64,000 nt of DNA from Trinickia acidisoli (lineage in GTDB: Bacteria > Pseudomonadota > Gammaproteobacteria > Burkholderiales > Burkholderiaceae), in assembly GCF_017315725.1 (NCBI RefSeq), contig NZ_JAFLRG010000001.1, positions 2,728,001 to 2,792,000 on the forward strand, written 5' to 3'. The number at the start of each line of letters is the position of its first letter. Position 1 is the first letter of the stretch. The notes beneath the pieces were generated by a model, which was not told where the DNA came from, did no database searches, and saw only the letters and a list, made by a program, of their open reading frames with translations. Both the position numbers and the translations under genes were made by a program. This document shows positions 44,037-53,330 of this stretch, one piece after another.

Positions 44037-46160
44037 ATGACCGCCCCGACCCACGCCTCCGTCGTCTCCCGCACCCTGCACGGCAACGTGCTCGTCGTCA
44101 CCATCGATCACCCGCCCGTGAACGCCTTGAGCGTCGACGTGCGGCGCGGGCTCATCGAGGCGATCGACGCCGCCGACGCCGATGCCGCCGCGCAAGCCGT
44201 GCTGATCGTCGGTGCGGGGCGCAACTTCATCGCCGGCGCCGACATCCGCGAATTCGGCAAACCGCCATTGCTGCCCTTGCTGCCGACGGTCTGCAACCGC
44301 ATCGAGGCGTGCGCCAAACCCGTCGTCGCCGCCATTCACGGCGCAGCACTCGGCGGCGGGCTCGAAGTCGCGCTCGCGGCACACTATCGGCTCGCGGTAC
44401 GCGGCGCGAAACTCGGGTTACCCGAAGTCCAGCTCGGGTTGCTGCCCGGCGCTGGGGGCACGCAGCGCGCGCCGCGTCTCATCGGCGTGGCTCCCGCCCT
44501 CGACTTGATGCTCTCGGGCCGCCATGCGCGGGCCGAAGAGGCGCTCTCGCTCGGTCTCGTCGACCGCCTCGGCGCGACCGACGACGTGCTCGGCGAAGGG
44601 CTCGCCTATGCGCGCGAACTGCTCGCGGCCAAAGCCGGCGTGCGGCCGACGCGCGCCGCCAAGGCACTGGCCGATAGGGGCGCGGGCCGCGTCGCAGTGG
44701 ACACCGCCCGCAAGGAAACGGCCAAGCGCGCGCGCGGACTCTTTTCGCCGATGAAGATCGTCGATGCGGTCGAGGCGGCGCTGACGCTACCGTTCGACGA
44801 AGGCCTCGTCCTCGAGCGCAAACTGTTCGTCGAATGCCTCGAGAGCCCGCAGCGCGCGGGCCTCATCCACGCGTTCTTCGCCGAACGCGAAGTCGGGAAG
44901 GCACCCGAGACGAAGGCCGCCACGCCACGCCCGATCTCGACGATCGGCATCGTCGGCGGCGGCACGATGGGCGCCGGCATCGCGGTGGCCGTGCTCGATG
45001 CGGGGCTGCCCGTCACGATGATCGAGCGCGACGACGAAGCACTCGCACGCGGGCGCGGACACGTCGAGCGCGTCTACGACGGCCTCGTGGCCAAAGGCCG
45101 CATCAAAGCCGAGGCCAAAAACGCCGCCCTCGCACGCTTCACGGGCAGCACGTCGTACGATGCGCTTGCGGGCGTCGATCTCGTCATCGAAGCGGTGTTC
45201 GAGGACATGGCCGTCAAGCAAGCCGTCTTCGCCGAACTCGACCGCGTCTGCAAGCGTGGCGCCATTCTCGCGACGAACACCTCGTATCTCGACATCGACG
45301 AAATCGCCGGCACGACGTCGCGTCCGGCCGACGTTGTCGGTCTGCACTTCTTTTCGCCGGCCAACGTCATGAAGCTGCTCGAAATCGTCGTGCCCGCCCG
45401 CGTGAGCGCAGCCGTCGTCGCCACGGCATTCGAACTCGCCAAACAGCTACGCAAGGTGCCCGTCCGTGCCGGGGTCTGCGACGGCTTCATCGGCAATCGC
45501 CTGCTTGCCGTCTATCGCATGGCCGCCGATTACCTGATGGAAGACGGCGCTTCGCCCTATCAGATCGATCGCGCCATGCGCGAGTTCGGCTATCCGATGG
45601 GCCCGTATCAAGTCGTCGATCTGGCCGGCGGCGACATCGGCTGGGCCGCACGCAAGCGACGCGCGCCGACCCGCGATCCGCGCCTGCGCTACGTCGAAAT
45701 CGCCGACCGTCTCTGCGAGCGCGGCTGGTTCGGGCAGAAGACGAGCCGCGGCTTCTATCGCTACGAGCAAGGCGCGCGGACAGGCACGCCCGACCCGGAA
45801 GTCGAAGCGATCGTCGCAGCCGAACGCGTGCGTGCCGGCGTCTCGCCGCGCGGTTTCGCCGACGACGAGATCGTGCGCCGCCTCATGTGCGCCGTCGTCA
45901 ACGAAGCCGCGAACATCGTGCGCGAAGGCATCGCGCTGCGTCCGCTCGACGTCGACGTCACGTTGATCTACGGCTACGGCTTTCCGCGCTACCGCGGCGG
46001 CCCGATGAAGTACGCCGACATGCTAGGGCTGCCGAACATACTGACCGAGCTCGAGCGCTTGTCGAAAGAAGACGCGTTCTTTTGGCGGCCGTCGCCGCTC
46101 ATCGTCGAACTCGTCGAACGCGGGGCCGATTTTTCGAGCTTGAACGACGCGCCGGCATAA
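44037..46160 (+). CDS. Bifunctional enoyl-CoA hydratase / 3-hydroxyacyl-CoA dehydrogenase (FadJ/FadB-like)
   Basis: A 707-aa multifunctional beta-oxidation enzyme. The N-terminal crotonase domain (1-190) has the oxyanion-hole segment AGRNFIAGADIREFGKP and both catalytic glutamates in GGGLEVALAAHYRL and KLGLPEVQLGLLPGAGGTQR. The central 3-hydroxyacyl-CoA dehydrogenase domain has the NAD motif GIVGGGTMGAGIA (about residue 303) and the catalytic His in VVGLHFFSPANVMKLLEIVV. A C-terminal dehydrogenase repeat contains PRYRGGPMKYAD. The start at 44037 gives the expected beginning; no strong ribosome binding site is seen. First of three closely spaced beta-oxidation genes (26 bp to the next). No thiolase is adjacent. 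Confidence 0.92.
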   Translation: MTAPTHASVVSRTLHGNVLVVTIDHPPVNALSVDVRRGLIEAIDAADADAAAQAVLIVGAGRNFIAGADIREFGKPPLLPLLPTVCNRIEACAKPVVAAIHGAALGGGLEVALAAHYRLAVRGAKLGLPEVQLGLLPGAGGTQRAPRLIGVAPALDLMLSGRHARAEEALSLGLVDRLGATDDVLGEGLAYARELLAAKAGVRPTRAAKALADRGAGRVAVDTARKETAKRARGLFSPMKIVDAVEAALTLPFDEGLVLERKLFVECLESPQRAGLIHAFFAEREVGKAPETKAATPRPISTIGIVGGGTMGAGIAVAVLDAGLPVTMIERDDEALARGRGHVERVYDGLVAKGRIKAEAKNAALARFTGSTSYDALAGVDLVIEAVFEDMAVKQAVFAELDRVCKRGAILATNTSYLDIDEIAGTTSRPADVVGLHFFSPANVMKLLEIVVPARVSAAVVATAFELAKQLRKVPVRAGVCDGFIGNRLLAVYRMAADYLMEDGASPYQIDRAMREFGYPMGPYQVVDLAGGDIGWAARKRRAPTRDPRLRYVEIADRLCERGWFGQKTSRGFYRYEQGARTGTPDPEVEAIVAAERVRAGVSPRGFADDEIVRRLMCAVVNEAANIVREGIALRPLDVDVTLIYGYGFPRYRGGPMKYADMLGLPNILTELERLSKEDAFFWRPSPLIVELVERGADFSSLNDAPA

Positions 46161-46186
46161 ATTCGATCAGCCGCGAGGGCTAAGCG

Positions 46187-47395
46187 ATGGACTTGAGTTT
46201 CACTGTCGAAGAAGAGGCATTTCGCAGCGAAGTACGGCGCTTTCTCGACGAAAGGCTGCCGGCTCGCACAGCGCGCAAGGTCAAGCACGGGCTACGGCTC
46301 GCGCGCGAGGACATGGCCCAATGGCATGCGCTTCTCCACGCGCGCGGCTGGCTCGCGAGCCACTGGCCGCGCGAATACGGCGGTACGGGCTGGAGTCCCG
46401 TCGAACGTTTCATCTTCGACAACGAATGCGCGCTCGCCGGCGCGCCGCGCATCGTACCGTTCGGCGTGAACATGCTCGGCCCCGTGCTGATCAAGTACGG
46501 CAACGAAGCGCAAAAGCGATGCTGGCTGCCGCGCATTCTCGATGGCTCCGACTGGTGGTGCCAGGGCTACTCCGAGCCCGGTGCGGGTTCCGACCTCGCA
46601 TCGCTCGCCACACGTGCCGTACGCGCGCGCGACGCCGACGGCGAACATTACGTGGTAAACGGCCAGAAGACATGGACCACGCTCGGCCACTACGCGAACA
46701 TGATGTTCTGCCTCGTGCGCACGGCTACCGACGTGCGCAAGCAAGAAGGCATCAGCTTCTTGCTGATCGACATGCGCACGCCCGGCATCGACGTACGCCC
46801 CATCGTGACGCTCGACGGCGAGCACGAAGTGAACGAAGTGTTTTTCACGAACGTGCGCGTGCCCGCCGAGAATCTCGTCGGCGAAGAGAATCGCGGCTGG
46901 ACCTACGCCAAGTACCTGCTCACGTACGAGCGCACGAATATCGCGGGCGTGGGCTTCTCGGTGGCGGCCCTCGAGCGGCTCGAGCATGCGGCGGCAAAAA
47001 TCATGCATCGCGGGCGGCCGCTCGCCGAAGATGCGCTTTTCGCAGCCCGCCTGGCGCGCGTCTCCATCGACCTGGACAACATGAAGACGACGAACCTGCG
47101 CACGATCGCGGCTGCCGCGGGCGGCGGCGCGCCCGGTGCGCAAAGCTCGATGCTGAAAGTGCGCGGCACGCAGATTCGCCAGGAAATCGCGGCGTTGATG
47201 CGGCGTGCATTGGGCCCTTACGCGCAGCCGTTCGTCGACGAAGCATTCGACGAGGGCTACGAGGGCGCGCCGCTCGGCCCATTCGATGCGCCCGATGCCG
47301 CCAAAAGCGACTTCAACAACTACAAGCTCTCGATCTTCGGCGGATCGAACGAGATTCAAAAGAACATCATCGCGAAAGCGATCCTTGAACTCTGA
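46187..47395 (+). CDS. Acyl-CoA dehydrogenase (402 aa)
   Basis: A flavoprotein that introduces the alpha,beta double bond in acyl-CoA and passes electrons to ETF. The FAD-binding segment is WCQGYSEPGAGSDLASLATR (about residues 124-143). The C-terminal domain has EDALFAARLARVSIDLDNMK and the family end FGGSNEIQKNIIAKAIL. A GAGGG element precedes the ATG. It is the larger member of a tandem pair with the next gene (12 bp apart), an arrangement seen for heteromeric acyl-CoA dehydrogenases acting on steroid or ring-containing side chains. This raises the possibility that the pair works as a complex. Chain-length specificity cannot be read here. Confidence 0.92.
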   Translation: MDLSFTVEEEAFRSEVRRFLDERLPARTARKVKHGLRLAREDMAQWHALLHARGWLASHWPREYGGTGWSPVERFIFDNECALAGAPRIVPFGVNMLGPVLIKYGNEAQKRCWLPRILDGSDWWCQGYSEPGAGSDLASLATRAVRARDADGEHYVVNGQKTWTTLGHYANMMFCLVRTATDVRKQEGISFLLIDMRTPGIDVRPIVTLDGEHEVNEVFFTNVRVPAENLVGEENRGWTYAKYLLTYERTNIAGVGFSVAALERLEHAAAKIMHRGRPLAEDALFAARLARVSIDLDNMKTTNLRTIAAAAGGGAPGAQSSMLKVRGTQIRQEIAALMRRALGPYAQPFVDEAFDEGYEGAPLGPFDAPDAAKSDFNNYKLSIFGGSNEIQKNIIAKAILEL

Positions 47396-47407
47396 GAGGG
47401 CTCGACG

Positions 47408-48556
47408 ATGAACTTCGAGTTGACCGATGAGCAGCGCATGCTCGGGGACACGCTCGCGCGCTTTGTCGCCGAGCAGTATGGCTTCGCCGCGCGCGAGCGC
47501 ATCGCGCGCTCGCCTGAAGGCTTCGATCGCGCGACATGGCGGCGCTTCGGCGAACTCGGTGCGATCGGGGCACTGTTCGCGCCCGAGCACGGCGGCTTCG
47601 GCGGCACGGGCGACGACATCGCCGTCGTGTTCGAGCACTTGGGGCGAGCTCTCGTGGTCGAGCCGTTCTTGGGCGCACTCGTCGCCGGGCGCGCGATCGC
47701 GCTGGCGGGCAACGCGGTGCAACGCGCATGGCTGGCACGGCTCATCGACGGCGACGCCGTGCTGGCATTTGCGCACGGCGAGCCCGACTCGCGCGACGAG
47801 CTGGCCCGTATCGCGACAACGGCGACACGAACCGACGACGGCTGGCGCTTGAATGGAACGAAAGCGGTCGTGCTTTGCGGCGAGGGGGCCGACGGCTTCG
47901 TCGTCTCGGCACGCACGAGCGGACCGGTCGACATGGAGGACGGCATTTCATTGTTCTGGGTGCGGCGCGACACGCCGGGGCTTGCGCTGCGCGGCTATGC
48001 GCTGATCGACGGCGGCCGTGGCGCAGAACTCTTCCTACGCGAATCGACACTGCCTGCCGATGCGCTGCTCGGCCCGCAAGACAAAGGGTACGGCGTACTC
48101 GAAGCAGCGCTCGGCTGTGGCGTGCTGGCGCTCTCGGCCGAAGCGTTGGGGGCGATGGAAACGGCATTCGCCGCGACGCTCGAGTATCTGCGCACGCGCC
48201 GTCAATTCGGCGTGCCGATCGGCAGCTTTCAGGCGTTGCAGCACCGCATGGCCGATCTTGCGATCGACCTCGAACAAGCGCGCTCTGCGGTCATCAATGC
48301 AGCAGCCGCGCTTGCCGCGCCGCGCCTTGCACGCGAGCGCGCGCTATCGGCGGCCAAGTACACGATCGGACAAGTGGGCTCACGGCTCGCCCGCGAAGCC
48401 GTGCAGTTGCACGGGGGCATCGGCATGACGTGGGAACTCCCGCTCGCACACTATGCGAAGCGACTCGTCATGATCGATCATCAACTCGGCGATGAGGATC
48501 ATCATTTGGTGCGGTACATCTCGCTTGGCCGTGCTCCGGGTACCGAGAGCGCCTAG
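47408..48556 (+). CDS. Acyl-CoA dehydrogenase (382 aa), second of a tandem pair
   Basis: An acyl-CoA dehydrogenase with N-terminal FELTDEQRMLGDTLARFVAE and C-terminal LHGGIGMTWELPLAHYAKRL. The flavin-binding region around residues 115-130 (AFAHGEPDSRDELARIATTA) is less canonical than in the upstream partner, as in the small subunits of two-gene dehydrogenases. It is encoded 12 bp after the first gene. Its stop overlaps the stop of the convergent XRE regulator by 3-4 bp. Probably works with its partner and delivers electrons to EtfAB, encoded about 3 kb downstream. Confidence 0.88.
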   Translation: MNFELTDEQRMLGDTLARFVAEQYGFAARERIARSPEGFDRATWRRFGELGAIGALFAPEHGGFGGTGDDIAVVFEHLGRALVVEPFLGALVAGRAIALAGNAVQRAWLARLIDGDAVLAFAHGEPDSRDELARIATTATRTDDGWRLNGTKAVVLCGEGADGFVVSARTSGPVDMEDGISLFWVRRDTPGLALRGYALIDGGRGAELFLRESTLPADALLGPQDKGYGVLEAALGCGVLALSAEALGAMETAFAATLEYLRTRRQFGVPIGSFQALQHRMADLAIDLEQARSAVINAAAALAAPRLARERALSAAKYTIGQVGSRLAREAVQLHGGIGMTWELPLAHYAKRLVMIDHQLGDEDHHLVRYISLGRAPGTESA

Positions 48557-49422
48557 CCTGCGTTGCTCGCCGTCGACGCTTGCGGCTGGCTTGCGTGATA
48601 GGCGCGCAAAGCATCGCCCGTGGCCGCATCAGCCGGGAAAAACGCCTCGATCGCGAGTTCCGACAACGTCACATCGACGGGCGACCCGAATACCGTTGTC
48701 GTACTGAAGAACGACAACATACCGATGTCGGTGCGCAGACGAAACGGCACGACCACGTCCGCGAGCGGCGCCGGCTCGCGGCTGGGTTCTAGATTGGCGC
48801 CGGGCGGCGCCGGATAGGCGGCGAGCTCCTCGAGGAGCACCGCGAGCGCCGCATCGCCGCTCGCTTGCGCCTGCCGCTCGACACGTTGCAATGCATGCGC
48901 GCGCCAACCGGCCCAATCGACGATGTGCGGCGCGAGCCCATCGGGGTGCAGCGACAAGCGCAGTACGTTGACGGGCGGCTCGAGCAACCGGGGATCGGCA
49001 CGCGCGATGAGCGGCGCGAGTGCGCCATTGGCGGCCATCATCGTCCAGTGTCGGTCGATCGCAAGCGCCGGATAGGGCTCATGCCCTCGCAAGACAAGCC
49101 GAACCGCCTCGCGTACCGCATCGAGCTGCGGATCGGTCAGCGCGCGCTCGCCATAGAGCGGCGCGAAGCCCGCGGCGGCGAGCAGTGCATTACGCGCGCG
49201 CAGCGGAACATCGAGTTGTTCGGCCAGATGCATGAGCATCTCTCGGCTCGGCTGCGCGCGGCCCGATTCGACGAAGCTCAGATGGCGTGTCGAAATCTGC
49301 GCCTCGGTGGCAAGCACGAGCTGGCTCATGCGGCGGCGCTGGCGCCATTCACGCAGCAAATCGCCGACTGGGCGATTCGAACGTTGGGAGACGGCGCGCG
49401 AAGAGATGAGGGTCGAGTTCAT
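48553..49422 (-). CDS. XRE-family regulator with MmyB-like ligand-binding domain
   Basis: A regulator of about 289 aa. The HTH_31/XRE domain spans residues about 15-75 (LREWRQRRRMSQLVLATEAQ, HLSFVESGRAQPSREMLMHL). The MmyB-like PAS-related domain follows (LAIDRHWTMMAANGALAPLI, RLSLHPDGLAPHIVDWAGWR, FSTTTVFGSPVDVTLSELAI). MmyB-like proteins have been shown to bind fatty-acyl ligands in some cases, which would suit a neighbour of acyl-CoA dehydrogenase genes. ATGs at 49422, 49434 and 49458 are in frame; I chose the shortest because it is nearest the conserved domain. Convergent with the acyl-CoA dehydrogenase gene. Confidence 0.87.
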   Translation of the reverse strand: MNSTLISSRAVSQRSNRPVGDLLREWRQRRRMSQLVLATEAQISTRHLSFVESGRAQPSREMLMHLAEQLDVPLRARNALLAAAGFAPLYGERALTDPQLDAVREAVRLVLRGHEPYPALAIDRHWTMMAANGALAPLIARADPRLLEPPVNVLRLSLHPDGLAPHIVDWAGWRAHALQRVERQAQASGDAALAVLLEELAAYPAPPGANLEPSREPAPLADVVVPFRLRTDIGMLSFFSTTTVFGSPVDVTLSELAIEAFFPADAATGDALRAYHASQPQASTASNAG

Positions 49423-49539
49423 GACGGCGATCATAGCGAAGTGCGGGGCCGTTTCCATTACCTGTTGCGTAATCGACGGGCGTCGTGCTTTGGCGGAAGC
49501 TTCGGTCCAGGCGCCAAGCGATTCGGATGAAAGCAGGCT

Positions 49540-50028
49540 TCAATCGCCCACGGCGATCGTCAGCATCTCCTTGATCTCCTCCATGACGACATAGCTCTTG
49601 GACTGCACCGCCCCCGGCAGTTGCAGCAGGATGTCGCCGAGCAGTTTGCGGTAATCGGCCATCTCGCCGATACGCGCCTTGATGAGATAGTCGAAATCGC
49701 CGGAGACGAGATGGCATTCGAGTACCTCGGGAATCTTCTGCACCTCGCGCCGGAACTGATCGAACATATTGCCGCTCTTGTTGCCGAGCGTGATCTCGAC
49801 GAACACGAGTAGCGCGGCGCCGAGCTGCGCCGGGTCGACGCGCGCGTAGTAGCCCAGGATCACCTGATCCCGCTCCATCCGCTTGACGCGCTCGATGCAG
49901 GGCGTGACGGTCAGCCCGACCCGCTCGGCGAGATCCTTCATGGCGATGCGACCGTCTTCCTGCAACACCTTGAGTATCTTGCGATCGAGCTTGTCGAGCT
50001 TGCGGATCGGCTGGCGTTCTATTCTCAT
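49540..50028 (-). CDS. lrp: Lrp/AsnC-family leucine-responsive regulator
   Basis: A 162-aa Lrp-type regulator. The N-terminal HTH is within LDKLDRKILKVLQEDGRIAM and KDLAERVGLTVTPCIERVKR (residues 10-50), followed by an RAM domain with GYYARVDPAQLGAALLVFVE and LVSGDFDYLIKARIGEMADY. Length and sequence match Lrp of E. coli and its betaproteobacterial relatives. It is divergent from dadA, a classic Lrp-controlled gene in enterobacteria, across a 100-bp AT-rich gap. Control of dadA is inferred from that arrangement. Confidence 0.92.
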   Translation of the reverse strand: MRIERQPIRKLDKLDRKILKVLQEDGRIAMKDLAERVGLTVTPCIERVKRMERDQVILGYYARVDPAQLGAALLVFVEITLGNKSGNMFDQFRREVQKIPEVLECHLVSGDFDYLIKARIGEMADYRKLLGDILLQLPGAVQSKSYVVMEEIKEMLTIAVGD

Positions 50029-50128
50029 AGTGTTTCAACCAAAAAACTGAAAAATACAGAAACAAAAACTGCTTTTGTCGCAATAGTATAGCGGCATCAA
50101 CTGGCTTGATCGGTATTTGGGAGCAACT
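50029..50128. promoter_or_regulatory. AT-rich divergent lrp-dadA control region
   Basis: This 100-bp spacer is far more AT-rich than the flanking genes, with A-tracts (accaaaaaactgaaaaatac) and an atagtatagcgg stretch that may hold the dadA -10 box. A-tract-rich DNA of this kind is typical of Lrp-bound promoters. A GGGAG ribosome binding site for dadA ends the region. Confidence 0.55.
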
Positions 50129-51415
50129 ATGCGAGTCGTCGTTCTGGGCAGTGGCGTTGTCGGCGTAACGAGTGCGTATTACTTGGCGCGCGCCGGTCAC
50201 GCGGTGACGGTGGTCGATCGCGAAACCGCTCCGGCACTCGAAACGAGCTTCGCGAACGCCGGTCAGATCTCGCCCGGCTACGCGGCGCCGTGGGCTGCTC
50301 CCGGCGTACCGATCAAAGCAGTGAAGTGGATGTTCCAGAAGCACGCGCCTCTCGCAATCCGTCTGGACGGCACGCAGTTCCAATTGCGCTGGATGTGGCA
50401 GATGCTGCAAAACTGCACCGCCGAGCGCTATGCCGTCAATAAAGGCCGGATGGTGCGCCTCGCCGAATACAGTCGCGACTGTTTGCAGGCGTTGCGCGCC
50501 GATACCGGCATTCAATACGAAGGCCGCACGGGCGGTACGCTGCAGGTGTTTCGCACGCAGCAGCAGCTCGACGGCGCACAAAAAGACATCGCCGTGCTGA
50601 AGGACGCCAACGTGCCGTACGAGCTCTTGAGCCCCACCGAGCTCGCGCGCGCCGAACCGGCGCTCGCCGCCGTCTCGCACAAGCTGACGGGCGGGCTGCG
50701 TCTGCCCGGCGACGAAACGGGCGATTGCCAATTGTTCACGACGCGCTTGGCCGCGCTCGCCGAATCGCTCGGCGTGAAGTTCCGCTTCGGTATGTCGATC
50801 GACGCGCTGGAAATGGCCGGCAGCCGTATCGCAGGCGTGCGCTGCGGCGGCGAAACGCTGCGGGCAGATGCTTATGTCGTCGCGCTCGGTTCGTACTCGA
50901 CCCCATTGCTGTCGGGCATCGCGAAAATCCCCGTCTACCCGCTCAAGGGCTATTCGATCACGGCACCGATCGTCGATGCAGCCAAGGCGCCCGTATCGAC
51001 GGTGCTCGACGAAACGTACAAGATCGCGATCACGCGCTTCGACGATCGCATCCGCGTGGGCGGCATGGCCGAAATCGTCGGCTTCGACAAGAAGCTGCGC
51101 GAGGCTCGCCGCGACACGCTCGAAATGTGCGTCAACGATTTGTTCCCCGGCGGCGGCGATACGTCGCAAGCGTCGTTCTGGACGGGCCTGCGCCCGATGA
51201 CACCCGACGGCACGCCGGTGGTCGGCCGCACGCCGGTGTCGAATCTATTCCTCAATACGGGACACGGCACGCTCGGTTGGACCATGTCCTGTGGTTCGGG
51301 CCAGTTGCTCGCCGACCTCATCTCGGGCCGCCGGCCGGCCATCCAAGCGGACGACCTCTCCGTTCATCGCTATCTTGGCGAGTTCGGCAGGACCCCGCAA
51401 CCCGCTTACGCGTAA
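50129..51415 (+). CDS. dadA: D-amino acid dehydrogenase small subunit
   Basis: A 428-aa membrane-associated flavoprotein that oxidises D-amino acids (classically D-alanine) to keto acids, feeding electrons to the respiratory chain. The FAD-binding N-terminus is [20 protein letters not shown], with [20 protein letters not shown] (about residue 43) and the C-terminal [20 protein letters not shown]. Length equals DadA of related species. The start at 50129 follows GGGAG; an ATG four codons upstream is less well placed. The divergent lrp gene suggests leucine/alanine-responsive control. No alanine racemase gene (dadX) follows. A strong terminator closes the gene. Confidence 0.94.
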   Translation: MRVVVLGSGVVGVTSAYYLARAGHAVTVVDRETAPALETSFANAGQISPGYAAPWAAPGVPIKAVKWMFQKHAPLAIRLDGTQFQLRWMWQMLQNCTAERYAVNKGRMVRLAEYSRDCLQALRADTGIQYEGRTGGTLQVFRTQQQLDGAQKDIAVLKDANVPYELLSPTELARAEPALAAVSHKLTGGLRLPGDETGDCQLFTTRLAALAESLGVKFRFGMSIDALEMAGSRIAGVRCGGETLRADAYVVALGSYSTPLLSGIAKIPVYPLKGYSITAPIVDAAKAPVSTVLDETYKIAITRFDDRIRVGGMAEIVGFDKKLREARRDTLEMCVNDLFPGGGDTSQASFWTGLRPMTPDGTPVVGRTPVSNLFLNTGHGTLGWTMSCGSGQLLADLISGRRPAIQADDLSVHRYLGEFGRTPQPAYA

Positions 51416-51452
51416 CGGCTCGCGCATACCCCCAGTAGCCGGAAGCAGGAAG

Positions 51453-51484
51453 AACGGCGCCCTAACCGGGCGCCGTTCGTTTTG
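51453..51484 (+). terminator. Rho-independent terminator after dadA
   Basis: aacggcgccc (51453-51462) pairs with gggcgccgtt (51468-51477) around taacc, followed by CGTTTT. It lies 37 bp beyond the dadA stop. Confidence 0.88.
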
Positions 51485-51554
51485 GTGTCGAGTCATCGAG
51501 CGGCTTGCTCGATTCCGGGCGTCGACCTCGAAATAACGCGTGGCGAGAGATGAA

Positions 51555-51582
51555 CAAGGGGCGCCGCGCGCCCCTTGCTTTT
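51555..51582. terminator. Hairpin terminator between dadA and etfA, probably bidirectional
   Basis: caaggggcgc (51555-51564) pairs with gcgccccttg (51568-51577) around a 3-base loop. CTTTT follows on the plus strand and TTCATCT on the minus strand. It lies 41 bp after the etfA stop, so it probably serves etfBA and backs up the dadA terminator. Confidence 0.75.
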
Positions 51583-51618
51583 ACCGGCAGGCGCCTACTT
51601 GCGCGGCGCTGCTCGTGC

Positions 51619-52554
51619 TTAGCCCAGTGCGTTCACGAGTTCAGGCACGAGCGTGAACAAGTCACCGACGAGGCCATAATCGGCCACGCTGAAGATCGGT
51701 GCTTCGGGATCCTTGTTGATCGCCACGATCACCTTCGAATCCTTCATCCCGGCCAAGTGCTGAATCGCACCCGAGATGCCGACCGCCACGTACAGTTGCG
51801 GCGCGACGATCTTGCCCGTCTGTCCCACTTGATAATCGTTCGGCACGTAGCCCGCGTCCACGGCCGCGCGCGAAGCGCCCAGCGCCGCGTTAAGCTTGTC
51901 CGCCAACGGCTCGAGCACCTTGGTGTAGTTCTCGCCGCTGCCCAGGCCGCGACCGCCCGACACGATGACGTTCGCGCTCGTCAATTCGGGACGATCGAGC
52001 TTCGTCACTTCGCGGCTCACGAACTGCGACACGCCGCGGTCAAGCGCCGCTTCGATCTTCTCAACCGCGGCGCTACCGCCTTCCGCCGCCACCGCGTCGA
52101 AGCCCGTCGCGCGCACCGTGATCACCTTGATCGCATCGCCCGATTGCACCGTGGCGATCGCGTTGCCCGCGTAGATCGGACGCTCGAACGTATCGGCCGA
52201 CACGACGGCCGTGATCTCGCTGATCTGCGCGACGTCGAGCTTCGCGGCCACGCGCGGCGCCACGTTCTTGCCGTAGGCCGTGGCCGGCGCAAGGATATGT
52301 GAGTAGTCCTTGGCAATTTGCAGGACCGTTGCTTCGACGTTCTCGGCAAGACCCGCGGCCAGTTGCGGCGCATCGGCCAGCAGTACCTTCGTCACGCCAG
52401 CAATCTTCGCCGCCGCATCGGCCGCGCTCTGCGCGTTGTGGCCCGCCACCAGCACGTGAATGTCGCCACCGATCTTCTGCGCAGCGGCAACGGTGTTCAG
52501 CGTCGCGCCCTTGATCGACGCGTTGTCATGTTCGGCAATAACCAGAATCGTCAT
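51619..52554 (-). CDS. etfA: Electron transfer flavoprotein, alpha subunit
   Basis: A 311-aa subunit of ETF, which accepts electrons from acyl-CoA and other dehydrogenases and hands them to ETF-ubiquinone oxidoreductase. It starts MTILVIAEHDNASIKGATLN. The C-terminal FAD-binding domain has the signature VSGGRGLGSGENYTKVLEPL (about residue 200) and GQTGKIVAPQLYVAVGISGA. The start at 52554 follows GGGAG and is 14 bp after etfB. Standard length. It serves as electron acceptor for the acyl-CoA dehydrogenases encoded 3-5 kb to the left. Confidence 0.96.
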   Translation of the reverse strand: MTILVIAEHDNASIKGATLNTVAAAQKIGGDIHVLVAGHNAQSAADAAAKIAGVTKVLLADAPQLAAGLAENVEATVLQIAKDYSHILAPATAYGKNVAPRVAAKLDVAQISEITAVVSADTFERPIYAGNAIATVQSGDAIKVITVRATGFDAVAAEGGSAAVEKIEAALDRGVSQFVSREVTKLDRPELTSANVIVSGGRGLGSGENYTKVLEPLADKLNAALGASRAAVDAGYVPNDYQVGQTGKIVAPQLYVAVGISGAIQHLAGMKDSKVIVAINKDPEAPIFSVADYGLVGDLFTLVPELVNALG

Positions 52555-52568
52555 TTCTCTTGCTCCCC

Positions 52569-53330
52569 TCACAACACCTTGGCTTCGGTCTTCAGCTTCT
52601 CGACCAGCGTCTGCACGTCCGGCACCATCACCCCGGCACTGCGCTTGGGCGGCTCGGCCACCTTCAGCGTCTTCAAGCGCGGCGCAACGTCCACGCCGAG
52701 GTCTTCGGGCTTGAGCGTCTCCAGCGGCTTCTTCTTCGCCTTCATGATGTTGGGCAGCGTCACGTAGCGCGGCTCATTCAAGCGAAGGTCCGTCGTCACC
52801 ACCGCCGGCAGCGTCAACGTGAGCGTTTCCGCGCCACCGTCCACTTCGCGTGCGACCGTGGCCCGCTTTTGTCCACCCTCGTCGGCAATCGTCACCTTCG
52901 AGGCGAACGTCGCCTGCGGCAAGTTCGCCAGCGCGGCGAGCATTTGACCCGTTTGGTTCGAGTCGTCGTCGATCGCCTGCTTGCCCAGGATCACGAGTTG
53001 CGGCTGCTCTTTATCCACCAGCGCCTTCAGCAACTTCGCCACCGCCAGCGGCTGCAGATCTTCGTTCGACTCGATCAGGATCGCGCGGTCCGCGCCGATC
53101 GCCAGCGCCGTGCGCAGCGTCTCCTGCGATTGCGCCACACCGGCCGACACCGCGATGACCTCGGTGGCCACGCCCGCTTCCTTCAGGCGCACCGCCTCTT
53201 CCACGGCGATCTCGTCGAACGGATTCATCGACATCTTCACATTCGCAATGTCGACCCCCGTGCCGTCCGACTTCACTCGGACTTTGACGTTGTAGTCGAC
53301 CACGCGCTTGACAGGCACCAAAATTTTCAT
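52569..53330 (-). CDS. etfB: Electron transfer flavoprotein, beta subunit
   Basis: A 253-aa partner of EtfA that binds AMP and helps form the flavin site. It starts [20 protein letters not shown], with [20 protein letters not shown] (about residue 34) and [20 protein letters not shown] (about residue 117, the adenine nucleotide loop). The dehydrogenase-docking recognition loop [19 protein letters not shown] (about residue 190) is present. The start at 53330 is chosen over 53336 (MCMK) by comparison with family N-termini. First gene of the etfBA operon. Confidence 0.96.
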   Translation of the reverse strand: MKILVPVKRVVDYNVKVRVKSDGTGVDIANVKMSMNPFDEIAVEEAVRLKEAGVATEVIAVSAGVAQSQETLRTALAIGADRAILIESNEDLQPLAVAKLLKALVDKEQPQLVILGKQAIDDDSNQTGQMLAALANLPQATFASKVTIADEGGQKRATVAREVDGGAETLTLTLPAVVTTDLRLNEPRYVTLPNIMKAKKKPLETLKPEDLGVDVAPRLKTLKVAEPPKRSAGVMVPDVQTLVEKLKTEAKVL

